From contig CAJARE010000171.1 in the NCBI GenBank assembly GCA_903944255.1, forward strand, positions 1 through 12,759: DNA of 12,759 nt, written 5' to 3'. This stretch comes from an uncultured beta proteobacterium (GTDB lineage: Bacteria > Pseudomonadota > Gammaproteobacteria > Burkholderiales > Burkholderiaceae). Each line of letters starts with the position of its first letter. The stretch's first letter is position 1. Shown here in pieces: positions 5,054 to 12,759 of this stretch. A program made the position numbers and the translations under genes. The notes under the pieces were generated by a model, which worked only from the letters and a program-made list of their open reading frames with translations, was not told where the DNA came from and made no database searches.

Positions 5054-7621
5054 GAAATCACTCGTATCCGTATGTTGCGCGGTCCGAATCTATGGAGCCG
5101 CCATACTGCCTTAGAAGCAATCGTATCTTGTGAGGATTCCGAACGCTCGATTGACTCTATTCCTCAGTTTGAAAACAAAATACGTGAACGCTTTCCACAG
5201 CTTGGCAGCATGCGTCGTGGTGGCCACAATGAAATACTATCTCTGGCACATGCTCTGGAACATGCAGCCCTTGGATTACAAGCACAAGCTGGTTGCCCAG
5301 TCACCTTTAGCCGTACTGTGCAAACGATAGATAATGGCGTCTACCAAGTTGTAGTGGAATATATTGAAGAAGTCGTTGGTCGTATGGCCTTCGACTTTAG
5401 TTTTGCGCTGATTCAAGCAACGCTGAATGATGCTCCGTTTGATTTAGCGGCTGCCCTTTCTGAATTAGAGGCCCTATACGAAGACGTCCGCCTTGGTCCA
5501 AGTACAGGGTCGATTGTGGATGCAGCAGTACAACGCAATATTCCCTATCGCCGCATGACTGAAGGCAGCATGGTGCAATTTGGCTGGGGTAGCAAACAAA
5601 AGCGTATTCAAGCAGCAGAAACTAGCGATACGAGCGCCATTGCAGAAGCTATTGCTCAAGATAAAGAGCTCACTAAAAATTTATTGGCTGCAGTTGGAGT
5701 ATCTGTTCCTATTGGTGAGGTAGTAACCAATGCAGATGATGCCTGGCGTGCCGCACAAAAAATTGGTGGCCCGATTGTGCTTAAACCAAAAGATGGCAAT
5801 CAAGGAAAAGGTGTTGTTGCTAACATCCATACTGAAGAGAAAGTTCGTGCAGGATTTTTAGTTACACAAGCCTTTGGTCGTGAAACGATCGTAGAACGCT
5901 ATCTTCCAGGCGCTGACTACCGTTTATTGGTGGTAGGCAATCGTCTTTCTGCTGCTGCTCGTCGTGAGCCGGCACAAGTTGTAGGCGATGGAACTCATAC
6001 GGTTGCAGAGCTGGTAGAAATAGAAAATAAAAATCCATTGCGTGGTGATGGTCATGCTACAGCGCTCACTAAAATTCAATTTGATGACATTGCTCTAGCC
6101 CACCTAGCAAGCTCAGGCTTTACACCCAAATATGTTCCTAAAACTGGTGAGCGCGTACTACTGCGCAATAACGCCAACCTCAGTACTGGTGGAACCGCAA
6201 CTGATGTCACCGATGATATTCATCCTGATGTTGCAGCAAGTGCAATAGCCGCTGCTCAGATGATTGGATTAGATATTGCGGGTGTCGACATCTTATGTGA
6301 AGCGATTTACAAACCCCTAGAGCAGCAAGGTGGTGGCATTGTAGAAGTTAATGCTGCGCCTGGTCTGCGCATGCATTTAAAACCCTCATATGGCAAGAGT
6401 CGCCCCGTTGGTGAAGACATTATCAATATGATGTTTCCGCTGGGTGAGGATGGGCGTATACCTGTAGTAGCGATTACTGGCACTAACGGTAAAACAACCA
6501 CCGTCCGCCTCATCGCACACCTACTGAATGAAACCGGCCTGCGTGTTGGTATGACTACTACTGATGGCGTTTATATTAATCATCGCCTGATTGATACTGG
6601 TGATTGCAGTGGGCCAAAAAGTGCTCGTAATGTTTTGATGCATCCAGATGTAGACGCTGCCGTACTAGAAACTGCCCGTGGCGGCATGTTACGCGAGGGT
6701 CTTGGTTTCGATCGCTGTGAAGTGGCTGTTGTTACCAATATCGGAGAAGGCGATCACTTAGGCCTAAACTACATTACTAGTGTTGAAGATTTGGCTATTC
6801 TAAAACGTGTCATTGTTCAAAATGTGGCTCCTACAGGAGCGGCTGTTTTAAATGCTGCCGATCCGATTGTGGTCAAGATGGGAGATCAATGCTCTAGTCG
6901 CGTTATTTTCTTTGCCCAGAATCAGCATCACCCTGTTATTGCCGCACATCGCGCTAAGAACAAAAAAGTGGTTTACTTTGACGGCACTTACATTATTGCG
7001 TCAAAGGGCTCTCGTGTGATGTATCGCTTCCCCGTCAGTGAAATTCCGTTAACCCAAAATGGTGTCTTAGGTTTCCAAATTGAAAATGCAATGGCTGCCA
7101 TTGGAGCAGCTTGGGCTTTGGGTTTAGATGCTGAAAAGATAGCCTATGGTCTTAAGAGCTTTGAAAGCACAGCCAATTCCGTACCGGGACGCTTTAATCA
7201 ATTTCAGCACAACGGCGCTACCGTGATTGCAGATTACGGACACAATCCTGATGCTATGCGCGCTTTAGCAAGTGCAATTGAGGCCATGAAACCCAAGGCA
7301 AGTCACGTTGTCATTAGCGGCGCTGGCGATCGTCGTGATGAGGATATTCGTGACCTTACACGCATATTAGGCAACTCATTTGATAATGTCATTCTGTATC
7401 AGGATGCTTGCCAACGGGGTCGCGAAGATGGTGAAGTCTTAAAACTCCTACAAGAGGGCCTAGTGGGCGCAACTAAAGCAAAGAACATCAAAGAAATTCA
7501 TGGTGAATTTGTTGCTATAGATACCGCCTTAAATGATCTCTCGGCAGGAGATATATGTCTCATTTTAATTGACCAAGTAGAAGAATCACTTGCTTACCTT
7601 AAGAATCAAGTCAGACCCTAA
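5051..7621 (+). CDS. cphA: Cyanophycin synthetase, complete catalytic form
   Basis: This 856-aa protein has the usual length and order of CphA and should polymerise aspartate and arginine with ATP in the cytoplasm. The ATP-grasp domain (about 200-465) has GNQGKG, the LSTGG motif at 377-381 and VEVNAAPGLR ending at R440. The Mur-ligase domain starts near 471 with P-loop GTNGKTT (477-483), ETARGG (540-545), NIGEGDH ending at H569 and, in the C-terminal lobe, DYGHNP (728-733) and SGAGDRR. The N domain (1-160) is less canonical: it keeps HALEH (H67, E70, H71) but has G75 where the family and the upstream copy have glutamate, and it lacks the GGFL segment. The TTG start is supported by the AGGGG upstream and by the family-typical opening MEITRIRMLRGPNLW. 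It directly follows the first copy, in the same frame, with one TAA between them. The two gene products may work as a complex or in succession. Confidence 0.96.
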   Translation: MEITRIRMLRGPNLWSRHTALEAIVSCEDSERSIDSIPQFENKIRERFPQLGSMRRGGHNEILSLAHALEHAALGLQAQAGCPVTFSRTVQTIDNGVYQVVVEYIEEVVGRMAFDFSFALIQATLNDAPFDLAAALSELEALYEDVRLGPSTGSIVDAAVQRNIPYRRMTEGSMVQFGWGSKQKRIQAAETSDTSAIAEAIAQDKELTKNLLAAVGVSVPIGEVVTNADDAWRAAQKIGGPIVLKPKDGNQGKGVVANIHTEEKVRAGFLVTQAFGRETIVERYLPGADYRLLVVGNRLSAAARREPAQVVGDGTHTVAELVEIENKNPLRGDGHATALTKIQFDDIALAHLASSGFTPKYVPKTGERVLLRNNANLSTGGTATDVTDDIHPDVAASAIAAAQMIGLDIAGVDILCEAIYKPLEQQGGGIVEVNAAPGLRMHLKPSYGKSRPVGEDIINMMFPLGEDGRIPVVAITGTNGKTTTVRLIAHLLNETGLRVGMTTTDGVYINHRLIDTGDCSGPKSARNVLMHPDVDAAVLETARGGMLREGLGFDRCEVAVVTNIGEGDHLGLNYITSVEDLAILKRVIVQNVAPTGAAVLNAADPIVVKMGDQCSSRVIFFAQNQHHPVIAAHRAKNKKVVYFDGTYIIASKGSRVMYRFPVSEIPLTQNGVLGFQIENAMAAIGAAWALGLDAEKIAYGLKSFESTANSVPGRFNQFQHNGATVIADYGHNPDAMRALASAIEAMKPKASHVVISGAGDRRDEDIRDLTRILGNSFDNVILYQDACQRGREDGEVLKLLQEGLVGATKAKNIKEIHGEFVAIDTALNDLSAGDICLILIDQVEESLAYLKNQVRP

Positions 7622-7650
7622 TAGTGATTAGGTTGGATTAAGAACTCTGA

Positions 7651-8649
7651 CTAAGAGTGGTAATGCTGTAGCCGATCAATTTCTTCTTTAGAACCTAACA
7701 TCACTGATACGCGCTCATGCAAATCAGTTGGTTGAAGATCCATAATTAATTCAGTACCGTTAGTTGATGCACCGCCCGCCTGCTCAACTAAGAAACTCAT
7801 GGGATTCGCTTCGTACATTAAGCGCAGCTTGCCAGGTTTATGAGGTTCACGCTGATCCCAAGGATACATAAAGACACCACCTCGGGAAAGTACGCGATGA
7901 ACATCAGCTACCATCGAAGCAATCCAGCGCATATTGAAGTCTTTATCGCGCGTGCCAGTGGTACCAGCTAAACATTCATCTACATAACGACGAACTGGAT
8001 CTGCCCAATGACGCATATTAGACATATTGATTGAAAATTCTTTAGTGGAATGCGCAATCATAACGGCATCTTTAATCAGCAAAAACTCGCCAGTCACCTT
8101 ATTTAATGTAAACATCACTACGCCATCACCCAAAGTTAAAGCCATTGTCGTTTGGGGGCCATAGACCACATAACCTGCAGCAACCTGATGACGTCCTGAT
8201 AATAAGAAATCACTTGTTTGTAGCGGCACTGTAGGATCCTGCTTTTGCAGCACAGAAAAAATCGTACCAATCGATACATTTACATCAATATTGGATGAAC
8301 CATCGAGCGGATCAAATAAAAGCAAATAATCACCGGTACCTTGTACTGAAAGTGGTAATTCCATTTCTTCAGATGCTAGACCTGCAAGTGATTTACAGGT
8401 TTGTACCCCTTCAATCAAAAGATCATTGGCGATGATATCGAGCTTTTGCTGAACTTCGCCCTGGACATTATCAGTGCCTGCTGATCCCAGTAAACCAATT
8501 AATGCTCCATGTGCAACCTCATGACTTAAGGTTGAGCAAGTGTTCACAACCGCAATTAAAAGGTCTTGAAGGCCGACGGGAACACTAAGGCCTTTAGGTT
8601 TAGCGGTTTCTAAATATTGCTTGAAATGAATACTATTTCTTGAGGACAA
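7651..8649 (-). CDS. fbp: Class I fructose-1,6-bisphosphatase
   Basis: The enzyme removes the 1-phosphate of fructose 1,6-bisphosphate, the committing step of gluconeogenesis, in the cytoplasm. The 332-aa length is normal for class I. The metal and phosphate sites are visible: NVQGE with E65, LASEE with E94/E95, and DPLDGSSN at 113-120. GGVFMYPWD and LMYEANPMSFLVEQAGG in the last third belong to the substrate-binding region. The start is a TTG (8649-8647) preceded by GGAGAG six bases upstream; no ATG occurs near the N-terminus and the HFKQYLE segment fits the family's beginning. It lies 67 bp after pepN on the same strand and may be cotranscribed, since I found no convincing promoter in the gap. 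It converges with the cyanophycin synthetase gene, leaving only 29 bp between stops. Confidence 0.97.
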   Translation of the reverse strand: MSSRNSIHFKQYLETAKPKGLSVPVGLQDLLIAVVNTCSTLSHEVAHGALIGLLGSAGTDNVQGEVQQKLDIIANDLLIEGVQTCKSLAGLASEEMELPLSVQGTGDYLLLFDPLDGSSNIDVNVSIGTIFSVLQKQDPTVPLQTSDFLLSGRHQVAAGYVVYGPQTTMALTLGDGVVMFTLNKVTGEFLLIKDAVMIAHSTKEFSINMSNMRHWADPVRRYVDECLAGTTGTRDKDFNMRWIASMVADVHRVLSRGGVFMYPWDQREPHKPGKLRLMYEANPMSFLVEQAGGASTNGTELIMDLQPTDLHERVSVMLGSKEEIDRLQHYHS

Positions 8650-8716
8650 GGCTAACTCTCCGTTTGGGATACCAAAATAATCTTTAGGCTCTATTTTGCC
8701 TTGTTCTGAACAGTCT

Positions 8717-11326
8717 CTAGTTTCTCAATGCTTTACCCACTACTTCACGGACATCTGGCGATAGGGTCTCGGATACTGAAACCCTCTCTAAAGCGACTTT
8801 CATCTGATTTTGATAGGGCTGGGCAAATAAACGCCAACGGTCAAGCGCTCTGGCCAAGCGGGCTGCTATCTGGGGATTAATTGGGTCCAAAGCCAATATG
8901 CTGTCAGCCCAAAATTCATAGCCACTACCATCTGCCTGATGAAAACTGGCTGGGTTATTCGAGCAAAATGCATGAATCACGCTGCGTACTCGATTTGGAT
9001 TGTTTAGCTTAAATGCGGGATGCTCGCGTAAACGCTTCACATCATTCAAAGTAGTCTCTAGACCATCTACTGGTGGTCGTCCCGACTGCAAAGCAAACCA
9101 TTTATCAATGACTAATGCATCATTGACATAGCGGCCATAGAAGTCAGTTAAACATTCATCGGCCGCTTTAGAACCATGAATTACCATTGCAGCCAAAGCT
9201 GCATAGCGATCTGTCATATTGTCAGCAACGCGATATTGATTAACCGCCATTGGCGTCCATATGGCCCCATCCGACTCGAGCAACATACTTAAGGCTAAGT
9301 TTTTAAGCGCTCTCTTACCAGCACTCACTGCATCAGACTTAAATGGTCCAGGAGTCTGCATTTGTTGATACAAAGCAGCCCACTCAAGCTGTAATTGCTT
9401 AGCAATTTTTCTTCGGAAAGCACGGCGCGCAGTAAAAATCTGTTGAGGGTCTACGCTACTGCACTGCTCATATAAATAGGTTTCTGCGGGGAGCGTTAAT
9501 GCCAGTTCTTTAAATGCAGGATCTAAATGAGGATCAAGCAAGAGATTGCGATAGGCCTCGATTAATTTTTCATCTGGCAAACGACGATTCAAAATCATTT
9601 GCATGGCTAATTTTTGACCAGCTTCCCAGCGGTTGAAAGAATCATCATCACCCGAGAATAAAGTTAAGAGATCTGCTTCGCTTTGTTGAAAATCAAGCTG
9701 AATTGGGGCAGAAAAATCTCGATTAATCGATAACACTGGACGTGAAGAAATCCCGTCAAACGTCCAAGACTGTGTTCTTTGGGTTAATTCCAGCAATATT
9801 TCTGCTTGATCGTTGGCGGGTGTCAGTAAGCGCATTTTCAAGGGAATATGAAAAGATTTTTTCTCTGGCTGGCCAGGGCTCGGTGCGCAACTTTGTGTCA
9901 AGGTCAGATGAAATTGTTTTTGATCAGCGTCATATCGCTCTTCAACTTTGACGCGAGGGGTTCCTGCTTGGCTATACCAATTTTGGAACTGACTGAGATC
10001 TTTTCCATTTGCATCAGACATTGCAGCCAAGAAGTCATCGCAGGTGACTGCTTGCCCATCGTGGCGCTTAAAATATAAATCCATCCCTTTGCGGAAACCA
10101 TCTCTACCCAATAGGGTTTGATACATCCGCACTACTTCCGAACCCTTTTCGTAGACCGTAACGGTATAGAAATTATTAATTTCTTGATATTCATTGGGCC
10201 GGATAGGATGGGCCATTGGGCCTGCATCTTCAGGAAATTGCAATTGGCGCAATAACCTCACATCCTCGATGCGCTTAACAGCCCTACCAGAATCACTACC
10301 CATTTGATCGGCAGAAAATTCTTGATCTCGAAAGACAGTTAAGCCTTCTTTTAGGGATAACTGAAACCAATCCTGACAAGTAACACGATTGCCAGTCCAA
10401 TTATGAAAATACTCATGTGCAACAACACTCTCAATATTGGCGAAGTCTGCGTCGGTCGCAGTTTCAGGCTGGGCCAATACAAATTTAGTATTAAAAATAT
10501 TGAGGCCCTTGTTCTCCATTGCCCCCATATTGAAATCACTCACAGCAACAATCATGAAGCGCTCAAGATCCAATTCCAAGCCAAAGCGTTTCTCATCCCA
10601 ATGAATCGATGCAATTAAAGAATCCATTGCATGCCGCGTCTTTGGAAGATCATGTGGTTCAACCCAGATCTGTAAAAGCTTTTTAGCTCCACTACTGCTA
10701 GTGATCGTTTCCTCAATACACTCCAATTTGCCTGCTACTAGAGCAAATAAATAGGATGGCTTTGGAAACGGATCTTCCCAAGTTGCACTATGCCAACCAT
10801 TAGACAGTTTTTCTGTTTTTAATAAATTACCATTCGACAACAAGACTGGGCATTGCGCTTCGCGTGCACGTAATGTCACGAGATATTTAGCCATCACATC
10901 GGGGCGATCTAAGAAATAAGTAATTTTTCTAAAGCCCTCTGCCTCGCATTGAGTGAAGAAGTTGCCATTGGAAACATACAGACCCATTAAGGAAGTATTT
11001 TTCTCAGGGACACATACGCAAATGATTTCGACAATGAATTTCTCTTTGCCTTCATTTGGTAAAGCTTGAATGGTGAGAGTTTCTGGTGTTAGCTCAAATT
11101 GACGGTGCGGCACTCCATTAATCCGCAGACTAACAAACTCAAGCTCATGACCAACCAAGACCAGAGGTAGTCCAGGCTTAAAGCTTTTGCCCGGTAAGAC
11201 CTCGATGCGACTTTTGATAATAGTACGGGCAGGATCTAGAGCAATATCGAGCTCAACCCGATCAAAGGTATAAACGGGAGGAAGATATTCGAGCCTTTGA
11301 AAGCTCTGTGCTAAATCAGTTTTCAT
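8717..11326 (-). CDS. pepN: Aminopeptidase N (M1 zinc metallopeptidase)
   Basis: This 869-aa protein is a bacterial M1 aminopeptidase that removes N-terminal residues from peptides in the cytoplasm. The substrate-recognition motif GAMEN is at 268-272. The zinc site HEYFH at 304-308 is followed 19 residues later by the third ligand E327 (in LKEGL), the exact HEXXH-X18-E spacing of the family. YTVTVYEKG further on carries the conserved catalytic tyrosine region. Length and architecture (N-terminal beta domain, catalytic domain, small beta domain and C-terminal helical domain) match Escherichia coli PepN. No signal peptide is seen. The ATG at 11326 has only a weak AAUAAG-like ribosome site. The gene lies 40 bp downstream of the GDT1-family gene and just upstream of fbp, an order seen in Burkholderiaceae. 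Confidence 0.97.
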   Translation of the reverse strand: MKTDLAQSFQRLEYLPPVYTFDRVELDIALDPARTIIKSRIEVLPGKSFKPGLPLVLVGHELEFVSLRINGVPHRQFELTPETLTIQALPNEGKEKFIVEIICVCVPEKNTSLMGLYVSNGNFFTQCEAEGFRKITYFLDRPDVMAKYLVTLRAREAQCPVLLSNGNLLKTEKLSNGWHSATWEDPFPKPSYLFALVAGKLECIEETITSSSGAKKLLQIWVEPHDLPKTRHAMDSLIASIHWDEKRFGLELDLERFMIVAVSDFNMGAMENKGLNIFNTKFVLAQPETATDADFANIESVVAHEYFHNWTGNRVTCQDWFQLSLKEGLTVFRDQEFSADQMGSDSGRAVKRIEDVRLLRQLQFPEDAGPMAHPIRPNEYQEINNFYTVTVYEKGSEVVRMYQTLLGRDGFRKGMDLYFKRHDGQAVTCDDFLAAMSDANGKDLSQFQNWYSQAGTPRVKVEERYDADQKQFHLTLTQSCAPSPGQPEKKSFHIPLKMRLLTPANDQAEILLELTQRTQSWTFDGISSRPVLSINRDFSAPIQLDFQQSEADLLTLFSGDDDSFNRWEAGQKLAMQMILNRRLPDEKLIEAYRNLLLDPHLDPAFKELALTLPAETYLYEQCSSVDPQQIFTARRAFRRKIAKQLQLEWAALYQQMQTPGPFKSDAVSAGKRALKNLALSMLLESDGAIWTPMAVNQYRVADNMTDRYAALAAMVIHGSKAADECLTDFYGRYVNDALVIDKWFALQSGRPPVDGLETTLNDVKRLREHPAFKLNNPNRVRSVIHAFCSNNPASFHQADGSGYEFWADSILALDPINPQIAARLARALDRWRLFAQPYQNQMKVALERVSVSETLSPDVREVVGKALRN

Positions 11327-11350
11327 CGGCTTATTTTAAGTCTTGTCTTG

Positions 11351-11380
11351 TAATCTGCCAGATTTCCTAAAACCAGATTA
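11351..11380. repeat. Inverted repeat at the end of the GDT1-family gene
   Basis: TAATCTG (11351-11357) and CAGATTA (11374-11380) are a perfect 7-bp inverted pair, and a second CAGATT at 11359-11364 allows an alternative tight hairpin. The repeat overlaps the stop codon of the GDT1-family gene. It lacks a run of U on the minus strand, so it is at most a weak pause or processing site before pepN. Confidence 0.25.
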
Positions 11381-11942
11381 GAGTAGCTATACCAATAGCG
11401 ATGAAGGTGGCTGCAGCAACCGCATGGACCCATTTAATCGGCATTCTTCTAGTGAATTTTTGACCAATCCAGACCGCCGGGGCATTCGCTAGCATCATCC
11501 CCAATGTAGTGCCTAATGTCACAGAAAAAGCATCTGCATAACGGGCGCCCAATGCAATCGTTGCAATTTGCGTCTTATCCCCCATCTCCGCTAAAAAAAA
11601 TAGTCCGGTAGTCAGAAGAAAAACCTGTAAGGCTCTATCGGCCACCTTTGTTCCAGCCGCATCGTCGATATGATCAGGCACTAATAGCCACAAGCCAATT
11701 CCCAAGAAACTCAGCCCTAATATCCAACGCATGACATCAGGAGATAAGATGGTTGTTAACCAATGGCCAAGTAAGGCTGCACAAGCATGATTTGCGAGGG
11801 TCGCAACAAAGATGCCGACAATAATTGCCAAGGCCTGTTTAGGATATCGGGCTGCCAACATTAAGGATAAGAGTTGTGTCTTATCCCCCATTTCAGCTAA
11901 AGCAACAACACCAGTAGAGAGAAATAAAGCAGAATAGTCCAT
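11367..11942 (-). CDS. TMEM165/GDT1 (UPF0016) family membrane cation transporter
   Basis: This 191-aa membrane protein shows the twofold internal repeat of the family. Each half carries the signature acidic motif EMGDKTQ, once at 17-23 and again at 119-125, each in a hydrophobic helix. About six membrane segments are apparent, with a hydrophilic loop around residues 90-103. Family members transport Mn2+ (bacterial MntX-type exporters) or Ca2+/Mn2+ in eukaryotes, so manganese export across the inner membrane is the likely role; the substrate cannot be fixed from sequence. The start fits the family, whose first motif comes close to the N-terminus, although no ribosome site is visible before the ATG. 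The gene follows a strong terminator after the alanine dehydrogenase gene, so it probably has its own promoter. It may lead the transcript into pepN, 40 bp away. Confidence 0.93.
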   Translation of the reverse strand: MDYSALFLSTGVVALAEMGDKTQLLSLMLAARYPKQALAIIVGIFVATLANHACAALLGHWLTTILSPDVMRWILGLSFLGIGLWLLVPDHIDDAAGTKVADRALQVFLLTTGLFFLAEMGDKTQIATIALGARYADAFSVTLGTTLGMMLANAPAVWIGQKFTRRMPIKWVHAVAAATFIAIGIATLIWF

Positions 11943-11983
11943 TGATTTAGACTATTAAGCCACAACTTCCCCCAACAAAATAA

Positions 11984-12014
11984 AAAGGCGGATCCCCTTA
12001 AAATATCCGCCTTT
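11984..12014 (-). terminator. Intrinsic terminator of the alanine dehydrogenase gene
   Basis: AAAGGCGGAT (11984-11993) and ATCCGCCTTT (12005-12014) form a 10-bp perfect stem with an 11-base loop. On the minus strand the GC-rich stem is followed by TTTTTATTTTG, a clear U-tract. It lies about 24 bases after the stop codon of the alanine dehydrogenase gene. Confidence 0.9.
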
Positions 12015-12037
12015 CTAATATCACAGCAAAGCACTCT

Positions 12038-12759
12038 TTAAGAAGCAAAAAACTCCTCGGCCAATACGAAGTCGATGTTTTGCGCCCTTGCTACAGGCTG
12101 AGAAGTCAGAAACCCTTTGTGTACATTAAGACCATTGCGCAAATGCAGGTCAATCGAGAGGGCCTTCATGACGCCACAGTTTGCCAAAGCTTCTACAAAT
12201 GGATAGGTTGCATTAGTCAAGGCAAATGTAGAAGTCCTTGCCACGGCTCCAGGCATATTCGCTACACAGTAGTGAACTACTCCATCTAATACAAAGGTAG
12301 GATCAGCATGGGTGGTTGGCTTAGAGGTTTCAAAGCAGCCACCTTGATCGATTGCCACATCGACCACAACAGCCCCTGCCTTCATTTTCTTTACCGTCTC
12401 TCGCTTTACTAATTGAGGGGCAGCAGCACCAGGTAATAATACTGCGCCAATCACCACATCTGCATCAGATACCTCTTGCTCAATCAACAAATGATCAGAG
12501 TAAAAAGTTCGTACCCGATTTCCATAGAGCAAATCAATTTGTCGCAGACGTTCAATATCTCGATCAAAGATGCATACATCAGCCCCCATGCCCACTGCCA
12601 TTTGTAAAGCATTTCGGCCTACTACACCGCCACCTAGAATCACAATCTTCGCGGCTGATACCCCTGGCACACCAGCCATAAGCACACCAAGACCACCATT
12701 AGTCTTTTCTAGATGAGTGGCAGCTGCCTGTATCGACATGCGTCCTGCAACTTCGCTCA
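12038..12759 (-). CDS. ald: Alanine dehydrogenase (partial, 5' end outside window)
   Basis: The enzyme interconverts L-alanine and pyruvate plus ammonia with NAD. The reading frame stays open to the right edge: upstream of the in-window ATG at 12739 the codons read SEVAGR, giving the family motif SEVAGRMSIQ, so that ATG is internal and the true start lies beyond the window. About 130 N-terminal residues, including the catalytic lysine and histidine region, should be missing compared with the roughly 370-aa family length. Visible are the NAD-binding Rossmann fold VILGGGVVG (glycine motif near 12634-12617) with the acidic end of strand two in CIFDRD, VVDVAIDQGG in the active-site region, and the C-terminal MPGAVARTSTFALTNATYP segment typical of Ald. 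A strong terminator follows, so it is transcriptionally separate from the downstream GDT1-family gene. Confidence 0.96.
   Translation of the reverse strand, partial: SEVAGRMSIQAAATHLEKTNGGLGVLMAGVPGVSAAKIVILGGGVVGRNALQMAVGMGADVCIFDRDIERLRQIDLLYGNRVRTFYSDHLLIEQEVSDADVVIGAVLLPGAAAPQLVKRETVKKMKAGAVVVDVAIDQGGCFETSKPTTHADPTFVLDGVVHYCVANMPGAVARTSTFALTNATYPFVEALANCGVMKALSIDLHLRNGLNVHKGFLTSQPVARAQNIDFVLAEEFFAS

Noticed and set aside
7622..7660. Bidirectional terminator between the converging cphA and fbp genes
   Set aside because: ACTCT-GACTA-AGAGT (7644-7658) is only a 5-bp stem with no T-run on either side, and part of it lies in the fbp coding end. Evidence is too weak for a terminator call.
8702..8712. 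TGTTC-T-GAACA palindrome just beyond the pepN stop, considered as an operator such as a LexA box
   Set aside because: It does not match the LexA pattern, has only 5-bp arms, and no promoter could be placed around it.
9742..10618. Several short frames on both strands inside pepN
   Set aside because: All overlap conserved coding sequence of aminopeptidase N in other frames, without ribosome sites or recognisable protein features.
11943..12037. Manganese riboswitch upstream of the GDT1-family gene
   Set aside because: The interval is filled by the alanine dehydrogenase terminator and about 40 further bases, too little for a yybP-ykoY type aptamer, and I see none of its conserved loops.
12352..12681. 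Open frame of 109 codons on the plus strand
   Set aside because: It lies antisense to the well-supported alanine dehydrogenase gene, has low-complexity composition and resembles no known family.

Overview
The window looks like a chromosomal segment of a beta-proteobacterium, probably Burkholderiales and most like a Polynucleobacter-type freshwater bacterium. This is inferred from the protein flavour, the moderately AT-leaning but evenly coded sequence, the pepN-fbp adjacency typical of Burkholderiaceae, and the tandem cyanophycin synthetase arrangement. I see no insertion sequence, phage gene, CRISPR array, tRNA or rRNA.

Left part (1-7621) is a cyanophycin locus built around a 201 bp divergent intergenic region (2657-2857). 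Leftwards run an ABC exporter-type transporter with an unusual N-terminal extension carrying four paired cysteines, then a DUF1854 protein (cut by the left edge) joined to it by an ATGA stop/start overlap. Rightwards run two different cyanophycin synthetase-like proteins: a 730-aa copy (copy 1), then an 856-aa complete synthetase (copy 2). Copy 2 starts at a TTG directly after the TAA of copy 1, in the same reading frame.

The two synthetases look reciprocally specialised. Copy 1 keeps a textbook N-terminal domain but has a broken Mur-ligase P-loop, lacks the C-terminal lobe and has lost an LSTGG motif from its ATP-grasp domain. Copy 2 has intact ATP-grasp and Mur-ligase domains but a diverged N-terminal domain. 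A division of labour between them (primer supply or structure versus polymerisation) is the most interesting hypothesis in the window. No cyanophycinase or isoaspartyl dipeptidase gene is present here.

Right part (7651-12759), all on the minus strand, is ordinary core metabolism: alanine dehydrogenase (5' end beyond the right edge) followed by a strong intrinsic terminator, a TMEM165/GDT1-family membrane cation transporter, aminopeptidase N and class I fructose-1,6-bisphosphatase. The last three are closely spaced and may be cotranscribed. fbp converges on the second cyanophycin synthetase with only 29 bp between the stop codons.
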